DNA of 64,000 nt from the NCBI RefSeq assembly GCF_000739735.1, contig NZ_BBJF01000004.1:186001-250000 (forward strand), read 5' to 3'. Source of the DNA: Paraburkholderia ginsengisoli NBRC 100965. GTDB taxonomy: Bacteria; Pseudomonadota; Gammaproteobacteria; Burkholderiales; Burkholderiaceae. Under the pieces are notes generated by a model. It ran no database searches. It had not been told where the DNA came from and was given only the letters and a program-made list of their open reading frames with translations. Every line of letters starts with the position of its first letter. The stretch's first letter is position 1. A program made the position numbers and the translations under genes. Of the stretch, positions 34,294-43,542 are shown in pieces.

Positions 34294-36810
34294 TTATGTT
34301 GCGCCATTTGGCCGACGAGGTTGCTGCTTGAAACTCTGCCGTTTTGCACTTTTGAGCACGCGAGTCTTCTCTGTCTTGAAGTTAGTTTCAGCCTTCGTCG
34401 AAAACATATCCTCCTCCGGCATACCTAGTGAGTACATTTCGCGCTCGCGGAGTTCTTCCTGTTTCAGATATTCTATGAATTTCTCCACCCGCTCTAGCCG
34501 AACTTTTACCCGCTCCACGCGCTCGCCTCGCGTGAAAAATTGATATTCCTTTCGTGCCGCTTCTGTTAGGTAGTTGCTGGTCTCTTCGCTAAAAATACCG
34601 CAATCAGTGCATATTAAATCGAGGTATGTGAAATAGTAGGCAAGATCGCCAAGCATATATAAACCATAGGCGGTGATCTTAATGCGATCGACAGATTCAG
34701 AATATGCATCCAGTCTATTATCGGACTCCACGAAGCCATGACGTAGCAGGACGTCTAGGTTTTTTTCGAAATCCTCCTGCATGCTAAAAATTTCTGCGAA
34801 GTAGGCTCGCAATTCGGCAGTTGCGAAATATGACGGCGCAGTTGGGTCAACTCCCTTTGCAAGTTTTCGCAAAATTCGTAGCGCAGTAAAATGAGAGCCA
34901 TGGCGCGTCGATCTGAGCTGGTAGATATTGGGAATATCGCTCAGTGACTCTTCGTAAAAATAACGGTTCGGGATCATCACTGGTTTGATGACCTGATGAA
35001 CCTGAAAGTTCCAAGTACGATTGGAGATCATCTCGTCCACGTTCGTGTAACCAGACAACAGAAAACTTCGGAAAAGATCTAGAGAGAGACGTATATCGCC
35101 GTGTGCACAAGCAGTCAAAAAATTATTCAGAGGTGATCTGTCGCTCGAAAATTCACGACTTAGAATTTTAAGGTAGGTTCCGCTGTCCTTGATAAAATCA
35201 AGATCGGCTTGACCAAGTTCATCGTCCTCATTGGGTTCGCGTTTTTCTAGGATCGTTACCGTATAGTCGAGGCGCTTTTTGAACACTTCCGCTGGGCGAG
35301 GTGAACTAATGTGAAAGCCGGAATTCTGAAAGGCATCCAACACCCCATGAATTTTGGAGTCGAAAAAGCGCTCCTCGCGCATCGATATCAAAGTTACACA
35401 TTTTAGGCGATCAGATATTTCTTGCGCGGATGAAAAGCAAAAATCCTGAATCTCTGACGAATATTGGTCGGTGTTGTCGATAACAACGATTGCACCTCGC
35501 TCTTTTGTAGCCAGATGATTGACCAACCGCTCCGCGCAGTAGGCCATGTCCTGCTTCCATGTTGTGATCAGGGAGTTCAGTTTCAAATTATACGCCTCAG
35601 ATGCCACTGGAAGTCCAGCTAGATCCTGCTTTCGTGCAGTCGAAAACCGGTCTGAAAACAGATCGCGCGTCAGTGTATCTCGATCGGCATCCAACAAGCC
35701 TTCCGTGTCAAGTTGCTTAACCAGACCCTGCCAGATAGCGGATCTAATGACGGCAATGTCTTCTGGCACTTTGAGCAAATCGACAATCGCTATAGCCGCA
35801 TGTTCCCTCAGCCAACGTGGAGCGTTGTGATGTAGAAGTCGTTTTATAAACGTCGACTTTCCAGCGCCCTTTCCCCCGAACAGGACCAGCACCTCGCCTT
35901 TACGATTTTGCTTCAGATTTTTGGTCAATCGTCCGCCTAGCCGGCCACCTTTCCCCGTATCCTCGAGTTGCTGCACACCAAAAGACTCGAAAAACGGGGA
36001 GAGTGAATCATGGATTAGCGACCGCATCCCGTCCGACGTGCCTAGGTATTCTCGCTGAGACACATAGCATCGCTCCATGAACTCAGTGTCATCGTCCTTG
36101 ATTACGCCGAAATATCGATTCACAATTGGACGAAGCTTGATCGCAAGGCGGTTTGCTGTAATTGTGTGCGAATAAGAGGAGATTTTTTCCTTTGGATAAT
36201 AGACATTCCGGTCCTTCGGCGGAGCGCTACTAAGCAGTGTTGGTAGAGAGGAGCGCTCGGTGACGGCAACGAAAGACAGATTATTTGTCGCCTTGGTATA
36301 CTCCTGCACGAAAAAACCGAGATTTCGCACCACAAACGCCTGCAGCGACTCCCAACGCTTCCCTTTTTCGAAAGTTTTAAAAAAAATCCATTCAAATCCA
36401 TTGGTAATGCAGGCGTATTCACATCCACTATCAAAGCAATACGTTCTCACCTGCTGCATCGCTGCTTTAATATCTGAGTCGCTCAGTAGCTTAGCGATTG
36501 AGATGTAGCAGGAAGTCTCGTCAGCCGCGTGCGGAATCGGCAATTCGAAGAACACGCCTGCCCTCTTTGCTTCGATGAAAAGCAAATCATCGCCGTTCGT
36601 CTTCTTAAGTACATAGTCTGCGAAACCCGGGGCGATAAACTCTTCGACGACGACTCGATTTTTTGGCCATGAAAGGAAATCGTGAATAATGAAGTCGATG
36701 ACCTTGTGACGCGTTTCCGCTTCATTTATGTCCCTTTGCGATGCATACTGCTCCACGCTTCTCAGTTGTTCCAGCTTGTCGTCTGTTTTCGATGTCTTGT
36801 GGTCTTTCAT
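34294..36810 (-). CDS. PD-(D/E)xK nuclease-P-loop NTPase fusion, putative defence protein
   Basis: 838 residues. The N-terminal part has 'GFADYVLKK' (D65) and 'LLFIEAKRAG' (E80-A-K82), a PD-(D/E)xK or HsdR_N-like nuclease core, starting after the helix 'ETRHKVIDFIIHDFLSWPKNRVVVEEF'. A central NTPase has Walker A GGKGAGKST (312-320) and Walker B 'AIVVIDNTD' (440-448), then 'LISMREERF'. The C-terminal third is helical with winged-helix-like segments. This nuclease-sensor-NTPase layout is like STAND/AVAST-type antiphage proteins, but I cannot place it in a named system. GC is clearly lower than in the ICE backbone, so it was acquired separately. Confidence 0.72.
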   Translation of the reverse strand: MKDHKTSKTDDKLEQLRSVEQYASQRDINEAETRHKVIDFIIHDFLSWPKNRVVVEEFIAPGFADYVLKKTNGDDLLFIEAKRAGVFFELPIPHAADETSCYISIAKLLSDSDIKAAMQQVRTYCFDSGCEYACITNGFEWIFFKTFEKGKRWESLQAFVVRNLGFFVQEYTKATNNLSFVAVTERSSLPTLLSSAPPKDRNVYYPKEKISSYSHTITANRLAIKLRPIVNRYFGVIKDDDTEFMERCYVSQREYLGTSDGMRSLIHDSLSPFFESFGVQQLEDTGKGGRLGGRLTKNLKQNRKGEVLVLFGGKGAGKSTFIKRLLHHNAPRWLREHAAIAIVDLLKVPEDIAVIRSAIWQGLVKQLDTEGLLDADRDTLTRDLFSDRFSTARKQDLAGLPVASEAYNLKLNSLITTWKQDMAYCAERLVNHLATKERGAIVVIDNTDQYSSEIQDFCFSSAQEISDRLKCVTLISMREERFFDSKIHGVLDAFQNSGFHISSPRPAEVFKKRLDYTVTILEKREPNEDDELGQADLDFIKDSGTYLKILSREFSSDRSPLNNFLTACAHGDIRLSLDLFRSFLLSGYTNVDEMISNRTWNFQVHQVIKPVMIPNRYFYEESLSDIPNIYQLRSTRHGSHFTALRILRKLAKGVDPTAPSYFATAELRAYFAEIFSMQEDFEKNLDVLLRHGFVESDNRLDAYSESVDRIKITAYGLYMLGDLAYYFTYLDLICTDCGIFSEETSNYLTEAARKEYQFFTRGERVERVKVRLERVEKFIEYLKQEELREREMYSLGMPEEDMFSTKAETNFKTEKTRVLKSAKRQSFKQQPRRPNGAT

Positions 36811-37539
36811 GGCGCCCCGGGAGTGTTCGCTTATTATTCACACTTACCCCGTGATAATAGCTCACCATTTCGTTTCGGTGGATCTGGTGCTCGACGCTCC
36901 GCCGAGCCTCCGAAGTTGATCGCTGACTATCTTCGCGAACGTCAGTCATGGCCGAACTCTTGCCGGCCGACACAACTGCTCGTACGGCCGTTCCAGCATC
37001 AAAGCTGCTTCACGAGCCACACCGGGTCGACGGACTGCTCCGGGTCGCAAGTACGCATCCGCTCGTGGTGAGACCGGTCATTCGCATCCGCCGACATGCG
37101 AATGGCAGGTAGGCGATCCATAGCCGCCTGACCAACGCCGATACTCGAATGACGGCAATGGCCGAACAGCACGCGTAGGCTGTCAGGCAGTTTTTAAGGC
37201 GAACTGGACGCTCAATTGACCATTCTGTCGGATTGGGGAAGGCTAGCAGTTGGCCGGACCCGGTCTGACGTTGAGCTAAGGCGATCAGGTATTGAAGGAA
37301 ACGCATTCGGCACCTGTCGACTTGGAGCGAGCCATTAGATATGTAGAAAGCGGCCGCGACGATCGTGCTGGCGTAGGCGGAGAAACGCAACGCGGCATCG
37401 GCGTTCATGACCGTGGCGATTCCGGCAGCGGACGCAATCGTAGTGGAGAGGGAAACACCGGATACGTTGACTCGGCTGCTTGAAGCGCTGGGCCTAAGAC
37501 GATCTGAGCATAAACTCGCACGATTCCGCATCGCCAGGA
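36811..37539. other. Non-coding region with degenerate sequence
   Basis: About 730 bp without a supported gene. A 177-codon minus-strand open frame (37010-37543) has no ribosome site, no recognisable motif and a biased composition, so I do not count it. The stretch contains many GGCCGAA/TTCGGCC-like words and looks like decayed host or island DNA at the right side of the defence-like insertion. Confidence 0.5.
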
Positions 37540-37899
37540 TCACTCCGCTTCGAGCAGTTCTTTCAGCCTGTTCAGGCCGCGCATGACCTATTCCGTGTCG
37601 GCGGCGAATTTTTCACCGTTCATCCCTTGCACGCGAAACAGCGTACACATCACTTCGGTACCCGTACCATTTGCAACAGCGCGCGTTGGTACGTAAATCT
37701 CGCTGCCGTCGAGCAGTCCGACATAGCGATCGAGTACGCCGTATGCGTTAGGTTCGGTGAAGCGAATCTTCATGGGACCATTCTCGCCTTCGAATCGCCA
37801 GACGGTTCCTTCGTTGCCGAGACCCGATGCCCAGCACGCGAACGAGGCGGGCGGCGCCATGAAGTCATACACGTCTTGCGGGCTCCATGAACCTCCCAT
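37540..37899 (-). pseudogene. SRPBCC (START-like) family gene with nonsense codon
   Basis: The frame gives 'SPQDVYDFMAPPASFACWASGLG', 'MKIRFTEPNAYGVLDRY' and 'EIYVPTRAVANGTGTEVMCTLFR', an SRPBCC lipid/polyketide-binding fold common in Burkholderia. A TAG at 37588-37590 interrupts 'KFAADTE*VMRGLNRLKELLEAE', where relatives read Trp, and the frame then continues to a normal stop at 37540. About ten N-terminal residues also look lost. A passenger remnant unrelated to transfer. Confidence 0.75.
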
Positions 37900-37980
37900 C
37901 CCGAGAAGCCGGGAAAATGCAGCGGCAAGAAAATACCTTTCCGACCTGCAAAGACATGAGAGACTGGATGAGCCTTGCTA

Positions 37981-38730
37981 TCACAGGTACTTTTTGAAGC
38001 TGCCGACGGTGACATCAACGGATAGTGCCAGCAGTGCAGCACTCGGGAGCAGAATCCACAGCGGTTGGACGCTCACGGGCAGCGCGAGATAGACGAACCA
38101 AGGCAGCACCACCAGCGGCATCAGCGTGGTCTTCGCGCGATGATGCAAAAATCCCGATTCGCGCCCGGCGCCGAAGCGCCGGATATCCCGGCGGACCAGC
38201 CCGTCGATAAAGCCGGTGAAAATTGCCGCGAGAAAGAGCGGAAGCGCCATGACGAGGATGAGAAGTCGTACGAGAAACACCAGCACCGTATAGGCCGCGG
38301 CGAGGATGTAGTCCTCCAGATGCACGGCAACCTGACTCAGGTAGTAGCGAAGGTCCGGTGAGCGGTGCTGGCTGGCGGCGCCCGAACGTGTCGACGCGTG
38401 GCGAATCCAGTCGAGTAGCCCGCTTCTCACGAAGAGCCAGTCGTAGCCGCGCTCGATCAGCCAGTGCGCCGTGCGCCCGGGTTCATGAATCAGCACACTG
38501 CGGGTAAAGGCACGGGAAATCTGCGTCATCTCGAAGTCCAGCATGCCCTGGGCGTGATGCCAGCCCTGTGCAGGCCAGAAAAAGTGCATGCCGACGCATT
38601 CGACGAGAATGCACACCATCAGCGATCCGCACATCACGCCGAACAGACGGAAGGGCAGCGTGATGAGGCTGGCGATCAGCGATTGCTGGCGAACCTGCTC
38701 CCGCTGTGCAGTGGCGGCCGGATCGCTCAT
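37981..38730 (-). CDS. Integrating conjugative element membrane protein, TIGR03747 family
   Basis: 249 residues with about four membrane segments (TLPFRLFGVMCGSLMVCILVECVGM, YILAAAYTVLVFLVRLLILVMALPLFLAAIFTG, and a C-terminal pair). 'GFIDGLVRRDIRRFGAGRESGFLHHRAK' is a strong family signature. Its start overlaps the TraD stop by 4 nt; the two proteins probably act together at the inner membrane. Confidence 0.92.
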   Translation of the reverse strand: MSDPAATAQREQVRQQSLIASLITLPFRLFGVMCGSLMVCILVECVGMHFFWPAQGWHHAQGMLDFEMTQISRAFTRSVLIHEPGRTAHWLIERGYDWLFVRSGLLDWIRHASTRSGAASQHRSPDLRYYLSQVAVHLEDYILAAAYTVLVFLVRLLILVMALPLFLAAIFTGFIDGLVRRDIRRFGAGRESGFLHHRAKTTLMPLVVLPWFVYLALPVSVQPLWILLPSAALLALSVDVTVGSFKKYL

Positions 38731-40883
38731 GTCGTCGGCGCGTCACCGGTCGCCATCTGCCGGAAATCATCGATCAGGTCGGCGGGCAGCGTCTGGTCCT
38801 GCAAGCCGGGCAGGGCACGGCTGTCCCACCACTCGCCGGCCTCCACGTAGTGCTGGCGCATACGGGCGGCTAATTCCTGCAAATCCTTAGGCATGGCCTC
38901 ATCGGGGTCGGGTGTCGGGAGTGGCATACGGACCTTCCAGAGCTGACCGCCCTCGATCAGCGCGAAGCATTGTCCTTTGGGCAGCGACACGACGTGTGCC
39001 GGCTCGATCAACGGCACGCTCGAGGTCGTCACGCGATCCTGCGTGTTCGAGGTGAATGCCGTATTGCCGTGTGGATCGGAACTGTCCGTGGCGCCGCTAA
39101 CCAGCGAGGTCATATACACGTCGACCTTGGGGAGTTGTCGGGTCAGCAGTTCGGCCGTCGCGGTCTCGCGCACGCGCAGCATCAGCAGGTTATTGAAATT
39201 GCCGATCACCTGGCCGGCTTTCGCACGATTGCCAATACGCGCCTCAATGTCCGAAAGCGTCTGCGTGTAGGCCGTGACCTGAATACCGGCGCCGCCGCCC
39301 TTGTTGACCATCGGAATGAATTCGTCGCCCATCAGTTCGTTGAACTCGTCGGCGTGGACGTTGATCGGAATCCGCTGGCTGGTGGAGGCGCCGGGCAGAC
39401 CGTCATCGATACCAAACTTATAGATGTGCCCCGCCACCGATACCAGGTCTGAAAACATCGAATTGCCCACCGCCGCGGAGACTTCCGCATCGGAGAGGGC
39501 ATCGAGGCCGACATAGACGACCGCGCGTTTGCGGATGATCTGCATCCAGTCGAAGATGGGGCGCGGGTCGTTCAGGTCTGAATAGTTCGGTGCGAGCAGT
39601 TGGGCGATCTTGCCTGTGGTGAGCTTTTCCAGGAGAGGAAGCAACGACGCGACGATCTTGTCGAAGTACGTACGGTCATAACGAACCGCCGAACGCAGCC
39701 CGTCGAGCACCGGGTCGTAGACCCGCACCTGCGACAGGTATTGCTCGATGGCCACAACGCGCTTCTCCCGGCCGATCATGTTGCGCGGGATGGTCTTGTC
39801 GTTGAGCTTCGCTTCGAGCTGGACGATGATTTCCCAGGCCTTGGGCTCGGTTCTGGCGAAAAACTGCGCGGCATACTCCATGAACAGCGCGTCGATGTTG
39901 ATCACGTGGCGCTGGATCAGCAGGTAGTCCGGGCGCTGTCCCAGCTCCACCAGAGCGCGAGCGATGATGTTCACGAACCGCCAGGCGAACTCGCGAAACG
40001 CCGCGCTGTTGCCTTCACCCGATAACTGTCCTGCAATGCGCGTGGCGACTTCGGAGATACGTCCGAACCGTCCAACGGCGTTGTAGCGGGCTGAGATATC
40101 CGGCCAGCCGAGGTGGAACACATAGAACTCGCCGTCGCGCCCGGCGCGCTTCGCTTCGACGTACATGCGCTTGAGCAGATCGGCGTCCCCCTTCGGATCG
40201 AAGACGATCACCACTTCATGTTCGCCGTTGACCTTGCGGCGAATGTCCTGGGTGATGAAGAGTTCGGCCAGCCGTGTCTTGCCCACGCGCGTTGTGCCCA
40301 GCACCAGTGTCTGGCCAACCCGCTCGCCGAGCGGCAGGGTGACGTCGATCTCGTTGGGCTCGATGCCGTGCAGGCGCGGCAGACCGCCCAGGGGCGGCAG
40401 TGGGCGTACGGGATTCAGCACGCTGTCCCAGCGGGTCGCGCGGGCCAGGCGCGCCAGGGGCGCCGGGGCGAATTCCAGTTGGGCCTCCAGCCGTCGGGCC
40501 GTGCGATAGGCTCGCGTCGGCTCGACAAGCCGCCGGAATTCGGGCCGGTAGGTTTGCATGAGCCGGTGCGTGTGCTGGGGCTCCCAATGAAAGCCGCGCC
40601 CGATGAACAGTCGCTGCTGGCTGACCGGCACATCGCGGCTGGTCATTACGTAGTGAGGCAGACGGCGGATATGGCGGCGGTAGCGAAGGATCACTCGGGC
40701 CTCGCGCCATCGCACGGCGCCGAAGATCAGGAAGGCGAGCGCGGTGCCGATGGCAAGGGCCGGACTGAGTGCCAGTGACCAGGGGGCGATGAGACAGAGA
40801 GCGGCGGCGGCACCGCAGATCGCGACGGTGTAAAGCTCGACGGCCGGGCGCAGCAGAACTTCGACCGCATGCCGTTGTGCCAT
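38727..40883 (-). CDS. traD: Type IV coupling protein TraD (TIGR03743, SXT/TOL subfamily)
   Basis: 718 residues; brings the relaxase-DNA complex to the channel and pumps DNA. Two N-terminal membrane helices (VAICGAAAALCLIAPWSLAL, LAIGTALAFLIFGAVRW), Walker A VLGTTRVGKTRLAEL, Walker B-like 'EVVIVFDPKGD', and 'PINVHADEFNELMGDEFIPMVNKGGGAG' typical of VirD4/TraD motors. It is separated from PFL_4695 by 1 nt. Confidence 0.94.
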   Translation of the reverse strand: MAQRHAVEVLLRPAVELYTVAICGAAAALCLIAPWSLALSPALAIGTALAFLIFGAVRWREARVILRYRRHIRRLPHYVMTSRDVPVSQQRLFIGRGFHWEPQHTHRLMQTYRPEFRRLVEPTRAYRTARRLEAQLEFAPAPLARLARATRWDSVLNPVRPLPPLGGLPRLHGIEPNEIDVTLPLGERVGQTLVLGTTRVGKTRLAELFITQDIRRKVNGEHEVVIVFDPKGDADLLKRMYVEAKRAGRDGEFYVFHLGWPDISARYNAVGRFGRISEVATRIAGQLSGEGNSAAFREFAWRFVNIIARALVELGQRPDYLLIQRHVINIDALFMEYAAQFFARTEPKAWEIIVQLEAKLNDKTIPRNMIGREKRVVAIEQYLSQVRVYDPVLDGLRSAVRYDRTYFDKIVASLLPLLEKLTTGKIAQLLAPNYSDLNDPRPIFDWMQIIRKRAVVYVGLDALSDAEVSAAVGNSMFSDLVSVAGHIYKFGIDDGLPGASTSQRIPINVHADEFNELMGDEFIPMVNKGGGAGIQVTAYTQTLSDIEARIGNRAKAGQVIGNFNNLLMLRVRETATAELLTRQLPKVDVYMTSLVSGATDSSDPHGNTAFTSNTQDRVTTSSVPLIEPAHVVSLPKGQCFALIEGGQLWKVRMPLPTPDPDEAMPKDLQELAARMRQHYVEAGEWWDSRALPGLQDQTLPADLIDDFRQMATGDAPTT

Positions 40884-40884
40884 G

Positions 40885-41439
40885 TCACTGTTCGATGCCG
40901 GTGGCGGTGATCAGCACCGGATAGTGCTGAAGTCCGAGGCGTTGTGCCAGATCGTCGCCGGGTGTGGGCGCCAGGGTGAGGCCCGGTGCCAGACGTCGCA
41001 GGTCATCCAGAGCCGCGGGCGATTCGACGTTGACGACCAGACCCACGGCCCCGAGCTTGCGGAGCGTGTCGAGCCTGTGGTGTATCCAGGCTCGCGAACG
41101 GGCATCGTCACCGATGACAAAAACCGGACTGAGCCCGGGCGCCTGGATTGGCCGATGCGCGACACTGCCCGGCGTCAACTGCGCCGAGTGGACGGGCAGC
41201 ATGTCGGCGTCCGTGAATGCGCGCGTGGGTGGCGCCGAAGGTTGCGCGGTGGTGGAGGGTGTCGCTACTGCGTCAGGTAGCAGATTCAGCGCGCGGTAGT
41301 ACGGCAGTGCGGATACGCCACCGTGATCTTCAACGACGACCGGCGGGTTTTGTATCGCCTGGGCATTTACCTGAGCGCATACGCAGCTCACGGCAATCAG
41401 ACACGGCAGGCGCCGTAACCAGGGATGACGGTCTAACAT
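40885..41439 (-). CDS. Integrating conjugative element protein, PFL_4695 family (TIGR03765)
   Basis: 184 residues from the ATG at 41439, which has GGAGG upstream; the longer open frame is an artefact. Signal peptide (LPCLIAVSCVCAQVNAQ), then 'SPVFVIGDDARSRAWIHHRLDTLRKLGAVGLVVNVESP' and a final 'LGLQHYPVLIT', the family pattern. Periplasmic, role unknown; always next to TraD. Confidence 0.92.
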   Translation of the reverse strand: MLDRHPWLRRLPCLIAVSCVCAQVNAQAIQNPPVVVEDHGGVSALPYYRALNLLPDAVATPSTTAQPSAPPTRAFTDADMLPVHSAQLTPGSVAHRPIQAPGLSPVFVIGDDARSRAWIHHRLDTLRKLGAVGLVVNVESPAALDDLRRLAPGLTLAPTPGDDLAQRLGLQHYPVLITATGIEQ

Positions 41440-41585
41440 GGGGTGGCAGCCTCCAGGTGATGTCGTTCGTGGGTTGATCAGACAGTGCACGGATGGTGCG
41501 CTGATGAGTGACCGCCTACCTGGGTCAATCGGGAACGTCGTCCTACCGGATTGACGCGCTGATGGCGATGTGGACAAAAATCGGT

Positions 41586-42155
41586 TCAGGGGCGGCCCAG
41601 CGCGGCATTGCCGTCGAGTACACCCACCAGGTGCTGTCGCACGCTGCGGCGGTAGCGCGCGGCTTTGTCGCCTCCCGCCGGTCGATGGTATTTGCCGATG
41701 GCGACGAGCCAGTCGTCTCCCGGCGTGTGCAGCTCGCGCAGGATGGCGGCGGCGATGGCAAGATTGCGGTACGGGTCGAGCAACTCGCAGGGTTGCGCAT
41801 AGCGGCGCATCTGATAACCCAGATTGACCTGACCGAGGCCGGCGTCGATACGGGTCGCGGGGACCGATGCGAGCGCGTGTTGCAAAGCGGTGCACGCGGC
41901 GCTGAGCGTGGCGTAGCGATACGGCGCGCCCGCGATATTGAGCGTCCACGGCCACGGAATGAACCGGCCACGCAGGCGTATGCCGCTTTCTTCCAGCGCG
42001 ATGGCGAACAGGACGGACGACGGGACGCCGGCCTCGTAAGCCGCGAGCTGATAGGCCGGAGGCGGCACGTCGTACGCTGCCGCTGGCGGGACATGGCAGG
42101 CCAGCGCGAACAGGCCGATCACGCCGGCGAGGCGCCGCGCTACTGCCGGCGCCAT
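41586..42155 (-). CDS. Lytic transglycosylase, SLT domain
   Basis: 189 residues with a signal peptide ending near AAA-Y. The SLT fold is seen in 'VLFAIALEESGIRLRG' (catalytic Glu in EESG), 'DAGLGQVNLGYQMRR' and 'NLAIAAAILRELH'. It opens peptidoglycan locally for channel and pilus assembly, like VirB1. It overlaps TIGR03759 by 16 nt; 146 nt lie between its stop and the next gene. Confidence 0.92.
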   Translation of the reverse strand: MAPAVARRLAGVIGLFALACHVPPAAAYDVPPPAYQLAAYEAGVPSSVLFAIALEESGIRLRGRFIPWPWTLNIAGAPYRYATLSAACTALQHALASVPATRIDAGLGQVNLGYQMRRYAQPCELLDPYRNLAIAAAILRELHTPGDDWLVAIGKYHRPAGGDKAARYRRSVRQHLVGVLDGNAALGRP

Positions 42156-42895
42156 TGTCCGCCGACTTCCTGTACGACGGCGGGCAGTTCGCCCTGGCCG
42201 CCAATCGACAACCAGCGACCGGCATCATGATTGAGCGTTACCGTGTGTGTTCGGACTTTGGCAGGATCGATACCGGCGTGCTTCGCCCATACGCGTACGA
42301 GGGCGTCATCCTGGCGGCTGCCCACCAGATAAACATCGAACGCCGCGCCTGCCGACTGAAGCTGCTGCACGCGCGCATCGCATGCCGGACAGTCGGCCTT
42401 GACGAAGACAGCGAGCCGCCCGGCCTCACCGTGCGCCGCGGTTGCCGCGATTGCCGTGAAAGGCCCGGCGCTCGCCAGATTGACCGGTTGCAGAGCCGGA
42501 TAGAGCCGCTTCCAGGCGGCATCGTAGGCTTGCTGGTAGATCAATTCCTTCTGTACGCGTTGCGACTCGAACTGCACTTGCAATTCCGCATAGTGCTGAC
42601 GCTCGGCGCCCGAGCGTGCCTCGATGCCTAAAGCGGTGAGGGGGTCGAGGTTGGGGGCGGTGACGCCCAGCGGACCCTGCATCAGTTCCCCGTAGCGGGC
42701 CCATTCCTCGGGGCGTAAGCCCCACGCACGCGCGGCGCTTTCATCGGGGCGCGTGCTGAGCGACGCCTGCATCTGGCTTGACGTGACTCGGGTGTCGGTG
42801 GTGCGGGGCTGCTGGGCGAGGGTCGGGCACGCCGCACTCAACGCGCCGATCAGCACCGTGGCGGACAGGCGCGAGTGAACCGGGGAGCGGATCAT
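42140..42895 (-). CDS. Integrating conjugative element protein, TIGR03759 family
   Basis: 251 residues: signal peptide, then 'AARAWGLRPEEWARYGELMQGPLG', a coiled segment with 'AELQVQFESQRVQKELIYQQAYD', and a thioredoxin-like C-terminal domain with CPAC ('VFVKADCPACDARVQQL'). The CxxC suggests redox or chaperone activity in the periplasm. It overlaps both neighbours. Confidence 0.9.
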   Translation of the reverse strand: MIRSPVHSRLSATVLIGALSAACPTLAQQPRTTDTRVTSSQMQASLSTRPDESAARAWGLRPEEWARYGELMQGPLGVTAPNLDPLTALGIEARSGAERQHYAELQVQFESQRVQKELIYQQAYDAAWKRLYPALQPVNLASAGPFTAIAATAAHGEAGRLAVFVKADCPACDARVQQLQSAGAAFDVYLVGSRQDDALVRVWAKHAGIDPAKVRTHTVTLNHDAGRWLSIGGQGELPAVVQEVGGQWRRQ

Positions 42896-43542
42896 GGGGT
42901 ATTTCCAGGCACAGGGAATGGATACGCCCGGCCGTTCATCCGGAAGGTCACGGCCTTGCCGTCGATCGATTCGAGCAACCAGTTGCCGTCACTGTCGCCC
43001 GCGCGTAATAGCCGCTCTTCGCTCAGTGGCGAGGCGGCGCTCGGTGCGATCGACAGGAACGGTTCGCCGCCGCGCAGCTCGATGCCGCGCAGGGCGAAGG
43101 GGGGCGTGACGATCCTGGGTGAGGCGCGACGGCGCGGCGCGACCGGCTCGGGCTTCTGATGAAGCGCAGCCAGCTGGGTTTCGATCTGGCTGGTCCTGGC
43201 TTCCAGTTGCGTGAATGCGTCTGCACTCGCGCGCGTGTCCAGCGCGTGTTCGACCCTGGCCATACGGTCATCCGTCGCTTGCCGTGCGCTAGCGAGCTCG
43301 ACCGGGCTGACGGCGGGCGGGCGTTGTTTGAGAAGGGCGAGCTGCTGCTCAAGGGCGGACTGCCGACGCTGCAAGGCGGCCATGTCGGCCACCTGTACGC
43401 TTTGCTGCGTGCGTTGGGTCAAGCGCGACAACGCCACATGATCGACCACGCTTGCGATACTGATCAGGATGAGCCAGCTCGCCATGACCACGCGGAGCGT
43501 TCGAGGACGAAGTGCGGAGGCGACAGGAGGTGGAAGGGTCAC
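42892..43542 (-). CDS. Conserved ICE coiled-coil protein between PilL2 and TIGR03759
   Basis: 216 residues with one N-terminal membrane helix (VVMASWLILISIASVVDHVAL), a Gln/Leu-rich coiled coil (residues 40-130), and a small beta-rich C-terminal domain ('LLRAGDSDGNWLLESIDGKAVTFRMNGRAYPFPVP'). Layout is like PilO/PilP-type inner-membrane pilus alignment proteins, but no family is certain. It overlaps the genes on both sides by 4 nt. Confidence 0.78.
   Translation of the reverse strand: MTLPPPVASALRPRTLRVVMASWLILISIASVVDHVALSRLTQRTQQSVQVADMAALQRRQSALEQQLALLKQRPPAVSPVELASARQATDDRMARVEHALDTRASADAFTQLEARTSQIETQLAALHQKPEPVAPRRRASPRIVTPPFALRGIELRGGEPFLSIAPSAASPLSEERLLRAGDSDGNWLLESIDGKAVTFRMNGRAYPFPVPGNTP

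Noticed and set aside
37010..37543. 177-codon minus-strand frame beside the SRPBCC remnant
   Set aside because: No ribosome site, no recognisable domain and irregular composition; the region looks decayed.
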